Source: JBMYQA01 sp049600855
GTDB lineage: Bacteria; Bacteroidota; Bacteroidia; Cytophagales; Flammeovirgaceae
Length of the DNA: 12,132 nt
Direction of reading: 5' to 3'
NCBI GenBank assembly: GCA_049600855.1
Contig: JBMYQA010000181.1
Span: 1 to 12,132, forward strand
Below are positions 1-4,794 of this stretch, one piece after another. Under the pieces are notes generated by a model. The model was not told where the DNA came from. It saw nothing but the letters and a program-made list of their open reading frames with translations, and made no database searches. The translations under genes and the position numbers were made by a program. Within the stretch, counting starts at the first letter, position 1. Each line of letters starts with the position of its first letter.

Positions 1-12
1 TTTTTCCGTCTT

Positions 13-68
13 TTGAATCATCAAAAAGTTTAAAGCCATAAAGGATTCTGTACTTTTTGATGATTCAA
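13..68. repeat. 17-bp perfect inverted repeat (stem-loop)
   Basis: The arms are ttgaatcatcaaaaagt at 13-29 and its exact reverse complement at 52-68, around a 22-nt centre. The similarity continues imperfectly outwards (tttttc at 1-6 against gaaaaa starting at 74). Neither side has a T-run directly after the stem, so it is not a textbook Rho-independent terminator. It could still terminate a gene lying to the left of the window, or be one end or remnant of a mobile or repeated element. Confidence 0.7.
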
Positions 69-365
69 CAACCGAAAAAATCTAGTGATTTTCCTATAAC
101 AAACCATTCGTGATAAACACTAATTTCAAAACAGCCTCTAAGCTATTATTATTTTCATATGAAAGAATATTTAATTACTAACTTATTTAATCTGAATTGA
201 ATTAAGAAGCAAGTGTAGTTTTTTAAATAAATGTTAATGAAAATTCTTTGAAGTTTAACCGTTTTTGGTTGTTTTTGCGCAAATGGCAAAAATGTCCATG
301 AGGGTGATGTGTCCTCATGCCATTTCTGTCGGTCGTTGTAGCCAATACGAAAAATGAAACCGTGA
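69..365. other. AT-rich non-coding leader upstream of the transporter
   Basis: About 300 bp of AT-rich sequence after the inverted repeat. I see no tRNA, no convincing coding frame and no full TAnnTTTG Bacteroidota promoter. A 96-codon minus-strand frame (155-445) overlaps the transporter start and has no family signature, so I treat it as a shadow. A short cysteine/histidine-rich reading on the + strand (about 252-339, without a start codon) could be a decayed gene end but is too short to claim. The transporter promoter presumably lies here. Confidence 0.5.
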
Positions 366-1160
366 ATGAATAAAACAATATTTGAGATTACAAAAATGGA
401 CTGTCCTTCGGAAGAAAACTTAATCCGAATGAAACTGGATGGCATTTCAAGTATTGCGAATTTGGATTTTGATATCCCAAATCGAAGACTGACCGTTTTT
501 CACAGTGGGCAAATTGAGCAGATCGAAAAATCAGTTCTTGAACTTAATTTGGGGGGCAAGATCATTTCGACCGAAACAACAGATCAAACGGAGTTTAATA
601 AAAATACAAACCAGAAAAAACTACTCTGGACGGTACTTGGAATAAATTTCGCATTTTTCCTGATTGAAATGGCAACTGGAATCATCTCAAAATCAATGGG
701 ATTGGTTGCAGATAGTTTGGATATGCTTGCAGACTCATTTGTTTACGGAATCAGTCTTTATGCAGTAGGTGGAACTTTACTGAGGAAAAAACGAATCGCC
801 AGACTTGCTGGATATGCTCAAATCATGCTTGCGATTATCGGATTTGTAGAAGTGTTGAGAAGGTTTTTTGGGGTAGAAACAATGCCCGAGTTTTCGACCA
901 TGATTATCGTGTCGATGTTCGCACTGATTGCAAATGGAATATGTTTATACCTACTACAACAATCCAAGAGCAAAGCGGAAGTTCATATGAAAGCAAGTGT
1001 GATTTTTACGTCAAATGACGTGATCATCAATTTGGGCGTAATAACAGCAGGGATTTTAGTCAATTGGCTCAACTCCAATAAACCCGATTTGATCATAGGA
1101 ACGATCGTTTTCGTTGTGGTCATTCAAGGAGCGGTTCGAATTTTAAAGCTTGGGAAATAG
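366..1160 (+). CDS. CDF-type cation transporter with N-terminal HMA-like domain
   Basis: A 264-aa inner-membrane protein. Residues 1-70 look like a heavy-metal-associated (HMA) fold, but the metal-binding loop reads MDCPSEE (11-17), so only one of the two usual cysteines (C13) remains. The rest resembles a cation diffusion facilitator membrane domain with hydrophobic segments near 86-106, 112-137, 149-167, 178-198, 212-234 and 240-258. The TM2 metal site is visible as D119-x3-D123 (with D116 nearby). In TM5 (TSNDVIINLG) D218 is kept, but the usual His four residues earlier is F214. It ends right after the last helix, so the C-terminal cytoplasmic domain of typical CDF proteins is absent. Likely role is divalent metal export in exchange for protons; the metal cannot be read from the sequence. 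The ATG at 366 has no clear Shine-Dalgarno sequence. Near-identical proteins are familiar to me from flavobacteria, often in accessory regions; that is recollection, not a search. Confidence 0.85.
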   Translation: MNKTIFEITKMDCPSEENLIRMKLDGISSIANLDFDIPNRRLTVFHSGQIEQIEKSVLELNLGGKIISTETTDQTEFNKNTNQKKLLWTVLGINFAFFLIEMATGIISKSMGLVADSLDMLADSFVYGISLYAVGGTLLRKKRIARLAGYAQIMLAIIGFVEVLRRFFGVETMPEFSTMIIVSMFALIANGICLYLLQQSKSKAEVHMKASVIFTSNDVIINLGVITAGILVNWLNSNKPDLIIGTIVFVVVIQGAVRILKLGK

Positions 1161-1220
1161 ACACTGGCTACGTTTCATATACTTACGGTTGTACTCAATT
1201 AGGAGAAAATCAAAATATAG

Positions 1221-2138
1221 TTGAAAAAGAAAAACCATATACCACATTTAAAATCCATCCATGATTTTTATGCGCAGCTCCGTATAGGAACATCTCAGGG
1301 AAACGATTTTTCGATTATGAGAATTGAAAATCAACCCAAAACAAAACTCTTGGAGATGCCTTTATTTAGATGCGACTTCTACCGATTGGTCTTTATTAGA
1401 AGTAAAGGGGTGGAATGGTTACTCCCTGAGAAACAATTTGAATCAACTGAAAACTGTATTTACTTTTCCTATCCAGGAAAATTAGAAAGCTGGAAATCCA
1501 ATGAGAACATTAAAGGATACTTAATCTGTTTTACCGAAGATTTTTTTCAGACCAATCGCTTACTGACAACTGAGTATCCATTTTTCACGTTTGAAAAGTC
1601 AAAGTTGCTCTACCTTGAGGATAACGAAGCAGCGTATCTCGCCCAACAGCAGGAAGAAATGTTAGAGGAAATCACAAACAATTACCTTGATACCAAAGAA
1701 ATGTTGACTGCGCTTTTGCAGCGGTATTTAATAAGTATTAAAAGGCTGTTTACAAAGTCGGACGGTGAAATTCCCGAAAACAAACGGAATGATTTTCTTA
1801 TTTATCAAAAATTTCGAGAAGAATTAGACGAATACTTTGCTGCATTGGCATCCGATAAATTAGATAAGCACCCCAATGTGAGCACCATTGCCGAGCGGAT
1901 TTTTCTTAATCCAAGTTATTTAAATACAGTTGTGAAAAGTGTATCTGGAAAAACTGCATCAATCATGATACAAGAAAAGACTATTCTCGAAGCTAAAAGC
2001 TACTTGATGCATACCGACTTACAGATTACAGAAATAGCGTTTCAATTAGGCTTTGACAATGTATCTTATTTTACGCGATTGTTCAAAAAATGGACTGCTA
2101 CGTCTCCTTCCGCCTTTAAAAAGTCTCACCTACCTTAA
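1221..2138 (+). CDS. AraC-family transcriptional regulator
   Basis: A 305-aa cytoplasmic DNA-binding protein. Residues 1-175 form the variable N-terminal (cupin-like, ligand-sensing) part. Residues about 200-303 are the AraC/XylS DNA-binding domain with two helix-turn-helix units, near 219-241 and 268-291. The family signature is clear in ITEIAFQLGFDNVSYFTRLF followed by KKW and SPSAFKK. The start is TTG at 1221: an in-frame TAG (1218-1220) lies directly before it, and the next in-frame ATG is codon 33, inside the sensor part. An AGGAGA (1201-1206) lies 14 nt upstream, which is long for a ribosome binding site. It sits 60 bp after the transporter and upstream of the small membrane protein and aldo/keto reductase genes, so it is a plausible activator of that pair; this is inference from position. 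The effector is unknown. Confidence 0.92.
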   Translation: MKKKNHIPHLKSIHDFYAQLRIGTSQGNDFSIMRIENQPKTKLLEMPLFRCDFYRLVFIRSKGVEWLLPEKQFESTENCIYFSYPGKLESWKSNENIKGYLICFTEDFFQTNRLLTTEYPFFTFEKSKLLYLEDNEAAYLAQQQEEMLEEITNNYLDTKEMLTALLQRYLISIKRLFTKSDGEIPENKRNDFLIYQKFREELDEYFAALASDKLDKHPNVSTIAERIFLNPSYLNTVVKSVSGKTASIMIQEKTILEAKSYLMHTDLQITEIAFQLGFDNVSYFTRLFKKWTATSPSAFKKSHLP

Positions 2139-2222
2139 GAATCTATAAAAAGTGCAAGTATGGCTGTGAATAGTGTAAGCACATGGGTTGTGTTTGCGCT
2201 TACTTTGTGTTGTAGTTTTTGC

Positions 2223-2494
2223 TACCGTACACAAAAAATATGACCAAAAGCTTGTAAAATATTTAGCGAGCGCAGGCCTGAAAATCTGCCGAGCGTGGGT
2301 AGGTAAGTGTGTAAGCAGGATCAGATTTTCTTGATTTTTTTCACGGTCCGCCGCTGCGGTTCTTTTTTGATCAAGCAAAAAAGCGGACGCCGCGCGGGAC
2401 AACCCAGCCCATTAGTGAATAAAAATAGATTAACCTGCTTATAATCAGTTTTTTATTACTGCAAGCGCTTTGACAGATTTATTTGTGTACGGTA
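2223..2494. repeat. 13-bp inverted repeat around a 246-bp segment
   Basis: TACCGTACACAAA at 2223-2235 recurs as its exact reverse complement at 2482-2494. The right copy is itself the left half of a closer inverted repeat, TACGGTAT (2488-2495) and ATACCGTA (2514-2521), so the TACCGTA word occurs three times within 300 bp. The ends could be terminal repeats of a small MITE-like element, or separate binding sites for one regulator. I see no clean target-site duplication immediately outside the arms. Confidence 0.55.
2346..2388. repeat. GC-rich stem-loop with CTTTTTTG/CAAAAAAG core
   Basis: CTTTTTTG (2362-2369) pairs with CAAAAAAG (2376-2383) over a 6-nt loop. An outer stem joins GTCCG (2346-2350) to CGGAC (2384-2388). 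The T-tract lies inside the stem, so it is not a simple intrinsic terminator, although it may stop transcription from the AraC gene. Similar structures ending genes or bounding repeats are common in Bacteroidota spacers, as I remember them. Confidence 0.5.
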
Positions 2495-2498
2495 TGAA
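2470..2498 (+). promoter_or_regulatory. Possible promoter with overlapping operator-like repeat
   Basis: TTGACA (2470-2475) is followed after exactly 17 bp by TATGAA (2493-2498), a sigma70-like arrangement. TTTATTTG (2478-2485) is also one mismatch from the Bacteroidota TAnnTTTG element. The inverted repeat TACGGTAT/ATACCGTA (2488-2521) overlaps and follows the -10 region, where a regulator could act. It would drive the membrane-protein/reductase pair. Sequence evidence only; which promoter type applies is uncertain. Confidence 0.3.
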
Positions 2499-2562
2499 TT
2501 GTAGTTAAGTAAAATACCGTATGCGTTTTACTTACCTGCTGAATAATCAACATAAGGAAATC

Positions 2563-2754
2563 ATGAATAAATTAAAAAAGGTCTTAACCATTTGGGGAAT
2601 AGTTTACCTACTGATCACCGCATTGATTTATTGTTTAAGTGAATGGTTAGCTACTCAACCGATTTACGTAAGAACCCTTGTGCTTTCTGGAGTGATGGTA
2701 TTTGGTTTACAGTACCTCATATTTCCAATACTCAATAAATTTCTCAAATTATAA
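2563..2754 (+). CDS. Small two-helix membrane protein, function unknown
   Basis: A 63-aa protein. I chose the ATG at 2563 because AAGGA (2554-2558) lies just upstream at good spacing. An in-frame ATG at 2521 would add 14 unlikely polar residues. Two hydrophobic helices are visible, about residues 8-27 (LTIWGIVYLLITALIYCL) and 37-56 (TLVLSGVMVFGLQYLIFPIL), with a lysine-rich N-terminus (MNKLKKV) and a short basic C-terminal tail. The stop is followed after one base by the reductase start, so the two genes are almost certainly co-transcribed and may be translationally coupled. Similar small membrane proteins accompany oxidoreductase and AraC genes in other Bacteroidota, as I recall, but no function is established. 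Confidence 0.75.
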   Translation: MNKLKKVLTIWGIVYLLITALIYCLSEWLATQPIYVRTLVLSGVMVFGLQYLIFPILNKFLKL

Positions 2755-2755
2755 A

Positions 2756-3607
2756 ATGAATTTAATCATGCGAAATTCAAATTTAATTCAACAATCTATT
2801 GTAACACTGAACAACAATGTAGAAATGCCTCAAGTTGGTTTAGGTGTACTTAAAGCTAAGGATAACGGAGAAGTGGAACAAGCTATTTTGTCTGCTTTAA
2901 CTGCTGGTTATCGCAAAATTGATACCGCCGCAGCTTACAAAAACGAAGCGGGTGTCGGAAAAGCCATTAAGCGAAGTCATGTTGCCCGTGAAGAAGTATT
3001 TTTGACCACAAAAGTATGGAATAGTGACCACGGTTACGACAATACCTTAGTTGCTTTTGAACGAAGTTTAAACCAACTACAAACGGATTATGTAGATTTA
3101 TACTTAGTGCATTGGCCTGTAGAAGGAAAGTATATAGGTACTTACAAAGCTTTGGAAAAGATTTACAAGGATGGTCGGGCAAAAGCAATTGGGGTCAGTA
3201 ATTTCCAAATCCATCATTTAGAGGAATTAATGGAACATAGTCAAATTGTTCCTGCTGTCAACCAAATTGAACTCCATCCACATTTGCAACAAGATGAACT
3301 GATCGCTTTTGCCAAACAGCATCGTATTCAGATAGAGGCATGGAGACCAATTATGATGGGACAGGTTGTGAATGTACCCGAGTTAATCAAAATAGGAGAA
3401 AAGTACGGGAAATCAGCCGTTCAGGTAACCTTGAGGTGGTTAATGCAAAGAGGTGTGTCCATTATTCCAAAATCGGTTAATCCGAAACGAATAACTGAAA
3501 ATTTCAATGTCTTTGATTTTGCGTTAACTGAGGGAGAAATGGAAAGCATTAAAGTATTGAATCGTAATAAACGGATGGGGCCTGATCCTGATAATTTTAA
3601 TTTCTAA
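2756..3607 (+). CDS. Aldo/keto reductase
   Basis: A 283-aa cytoplasmic TIM-barrel oxidoreductase that should reduce aldehydes or ketones with NADPH. All four catalytic residues are present: D56 and Y61 (KIDTAAAY), K86 (LTTKVW) and H119 (LVHWP). Further family signatures are GVSNF (146-150), QIELHPH, and the cofactor-binding IPKSVNPKRITEN near 237-249. Length and motif order fit the single-domain AKR5/2,5-diketo-gluconate-reductase-like group. The usual serine in EA(W/Y)SP is arginine here (IEAWRPIMMG). The frame is open from 2702, but an upstream start would overlap the small gene and add 18 unrelated residues. ATG 2756 (or ATG 2768) is the likely start, one base after the previous stop. Probably under control of the upstream AraC regulator (inference). 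The substrate is unknown. Confidence 0.92.
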   Translation: MNLIMRNSNLIQQSIVTLNNNVEMPQVGLGVLKAKDNGEVEQAILSALTAGYRKIDTAAAYKNEAGVGKAIKRSHVAREEVFLTTKVWNSDHGYDNTLVAFERSLNQLQTDYVDLYLVHWPVEGKYIGTYKALEKIYKDGRAKAIGVSNFQIHHLEELMEHSQIVPAVNQIELHPHLQQDELIAFAKQHRIQIEAWRPIMMGQVVNVPELIKIGEKYGKSAVQVTLRWLMQRGVSIIPKSVNPKRITENFNVFDFALTEGEMESIKVLNRNKRMGPDPDNFNF

Positions 3608-3632
3608 AATAAAAAATTGGGCAAAGCAACCT

Positions 3633-3673
3633 GCAAATCGGCAATAGGACCTATGCTTTCCTATTGCGTTTGC
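3633..3673 (+). terminator. Probable terminator stem-loop after the reductase
   Basis: GCAATAGGA (3641-3649) pairs perfectly with TCCTATTGC (3659-3667) over a 9-nt loop. GCAAA (3633-3637) with TTTGC (3669-3673) extends the stem past a small internal loop. It starts 25 nt after the reductase stop. There is no T-run after it, so it may stop transcription weakly or protect the mRNA 3' end. Confidence 0.5.
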
Positions 3674-3842
3674 ACAGATTGTTAGTAACAAATGAGTCGT
3701 AATAATGTCTATTCAATAAGGACGTTGTGATGAGTAGTGAATTTGCTTTCATTCATGGCATGATTGTGCAAAATTGCATATATTTGATCTACATAAATAA
3801 TTCGTGTTTTGAGCGTGATTCTGAAATATATAGCAGCTTAAT

Positions 3843-3869
3843 GATTAGCCCTTAAACACTAAGGCTATC
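3843..3869. repeat. Stem-loop with a bulge
   Basis: TAGCC (3846-3850) plus TTA (3852-3854) pairs with TAA (3860-3862) plus GGCTA (3863-3867), with one bulged C and the loop AACAC. GA/TC can extend it at the base. The role is unknown. Confidence 0.4.
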
Positions 3870-3877
3870 ATTCCTTT

Positions 3878-3897
3878 GTTCGGATATCCTTCCGAAC
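3878..3897. repeat. Short perfect stem-loop
   Basis: GTTCGGA (3878-3884) and TCCGAAC (3891-3897) form a 7-bp stem with a 6-nt loop, only 8 nt after the preceding hairpin. It has no following T-tract. The two together suggest a structured transcript or 3' processing site. Confidence 0.4.
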
Positions 3898-4080
3898 CCA
3901 TTTCCATTTAATTAATGATTCGTGTGTTGTTTGATCAACGCTGATGCTGGTCGTTCATGCTTTTCAGTTGGTTTATCCATGTGCGTTAGTACTAAGGATA
4001 CCTGACTAGCTTTGAATGAGCAGGATTTAACTGACGATCACATGCGAATCTCACATCAATCAAGTACAACATAATTGTTT

Positions 4081-4602
4081 ATGAAAAATCAAGAAGTTAA
4101 AAAGAATCCAGCGTTTTTAGCCTATGTGTTGGAATTGAACGGGGACACCGCACTTCATGAGGCTTTACAAATCAGTTTGAACCACATCAATGAGTTAGAC
4201 ATCGCTCAATTGAATCGAATTGGTTTGAAAACGTATGAAAAAGATAAATGGACCATTCACCAAATACTACAGCACCTCATTGATTGGGAACGAATTTGGT
4301 GTTTCAGGGCAATTATTTTTGCTCGTGGTGAAGGAAGCACGCCCGATGCGCACGATCAGGAAATCATGGCTAAAAACTCAAATGCAGATGAACTGCCCAT
4401 TGAGCAGCTAGTAAATGAGCTTCGAGTGGTACGTCAATCCACCATCATGCTGTTTGAATCGTTTAATCAAAACATTCTCGAAACAAATTGCGAGTTTTTT
4501 GAATACGAAATGCCTTTATACACGATTGGATTGACGATTACGGCACATCAAATCCATCATTTCAACATTATACAAGAACGGTATTTACTATTAGATAAAT
4601 AA
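4081..4602 (+). CDS. DinB/YfiT-family four-helix-bundle protein
   Basis: A 173-aa cytoplasmic protein of the DinB-like superfamily, which are four-helix bundles with a three-histidine metal site, many acting as thiol-dependent transferases. The site is visible as H65 in ILQHLIDWE and H156/H160 in AHQIHHFNIIQERY; the preceding WTIHQ (57-61) is also typical. Length is normal for the family (about 150-180 aa). An upstream TTG (4075) is in frame, but ATG 4081 is preferred. No Shine-Dalgarno sequence is seen. It stands alone between two structured spacers, so context does not define a substrate. The gene name dinB of the DNA-polymerase-IV locus must not be applied here, since this family is unrelated to that polymerase. 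Confidence 0.85.
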   Translation: MKNQEVKKNPAFLAYVLELNGDTALHEALQISLNHINELDIAQLNRIGLKTYEKDKWTIHQILQHLIDWERIWCFRAIIFARGEGSTPDAHDQEIMAKNSNADELPIEQLVNELRVVRQSTIMLFESFNQNILETNCEFFEYEMPLYTIGLTITAHQIHHFNIIQERYLLLDK

Positions 4603-4613
4603 AGTGGGAAGGA

Positions 4614-4685
4614 ATTAAGCGCCTGTTCAAAAAGGCTTCCGCAAATACTGGAATCTTTATGATCAGGTGCTTAATATTATTAAGC
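4614..4685 (+). promoter_or_regulatory. Overlapping alternative stem-loops after the DinB gene
   Basis: ATTAAGCGCCTG (4614-4625) pairs with CAGGTGCTTAAT (4664-4675), 12 bp with one G-U pair. The right arm overlaps a near-perfect palindrome, GCTTAATA-T-TATTAAGC (4669-4685). The two folds exclude each other. It begins 12 nt after the DinB-family stop and about 110 nt before selO, so it could be a 3'-end structure of one gene or part of the leader of the next. No T-run follows. Confidence 0.4.
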
Positions 4686-4755
4686 CGTTGCTAGTATACG
4701 CAAGCCGTAGATGCACTGAAAGTTTTAGCGTATTGCAATCAGTTTACAGGAACAA

Positions 4756-4791
4756 AATTCGTTTGCTTTTAGTTAGGTAAACAAACGAATT
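4756..4791 (+). promoter_or_regulatory. Hairpin directly upstream of the selO start codon
   Basis: AATTCGTTTG (4756-4765) and CAAACGAATT (4782-4791) are perfect 10-bp arms around a 16-nt loop. The right arm ends three bases before the ATG at 4795. If transcribed, the stem would lie in the ribosome landing zone and could limit initiation. The same repeat could instead be a protein-binding operator if the transcript starts within or after it. Confidence 0.5.
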
Positions 4792-4794
4792 GCT

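Larger units (their letters stand above)
2210..2521 (+). repeat. Imperfect direct repeat TTGTAGTT...TACCGTA, two copies
   Basis: Copy 1 is TTGTAGTT (2210-2217), 5 nt, TACCGTA (2223-2229). Copy 2 is TTGTAGTT (2499-2506), 8 nt, TACCGTA (2515-2521). The copies bracket the GC-rich island. Copy 1 contains GTAGTTTTTGC, one base longer than the GTAnnTTTGC core reported for attachment sites of CTnDOT-type elements, so an attachment-site scar is one reading. A pair of operator half-sites is another. Confidence 0.45.
2139..2562. other. Repeat-rich intergenic region
   Basis: A 424-bp spacer between the AraC gene and the small membrane-protein gene. It holds a GC-rich island (about 2340-2400) unlike its AT-rich flanks, a strong hairpin (2346-2388), a 13-bp inverted repeat (2223-2235 / 2482-2494), a direct repeat with the pattern TTGTAGTT then TACCGTA (2210-2229 and 2499-2521), and a possible promoter (2470-2498). 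A 90-codon minus-strand frame (2130-2402) spans most of it. Its composition (many H, T, C, R, no domain) and its dependence on the repeated DNA argue that it is not a gene. The stretch resembles repeated intergenic elements of Bacteroidota genomes. Confidence 0.6.
3608..4080. other. Intergenic region with three hairpins, no convincing gene
   Basis: A 473-bp AT-rich spacer. It holds stem-loops at 3633-3673, 3843-3869 and 3878-3897. A 41-codon frame at 3730-3855 begins with ATG behind an AAGGA at plausible distance, but it matches no family I know and ends within the second hairpin. I see no tRNA or mobile-element ends. A small non-coding RNA is possible but not demonstrated. Confidence 0.5.

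Noticed and set aside
155..445. 96-codon minus-strand frame at the left edge
   Set aside because: It overlaps the transporter start on the opposite strand, shows no domain or signal pattern, and has the composition of a chance frame in AT-rich DNA.
2130..2402. 90-codon minus-strand frame in the repeat-rich spacer
   Set aside because: It runs through the hairpin and one arm of the inverted repeat, has no recognisable family and overlaps the AraC 3' end. It is better explained by structured non-coding DNA.
3730..3855. 41-codon frame with an upstream AAGGA
   Set aside because: No family resemblance, it ends inside a hairpin, and its length is within chance expectation. Only conservation would rescue it.
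4603..4794. Possible tRNA or small RNA gene in the structured spacer
   Set aside because: No cloverleaf, no T-loop consensus and no CCA end could be fitted. The stems seen do not make a tRNA.
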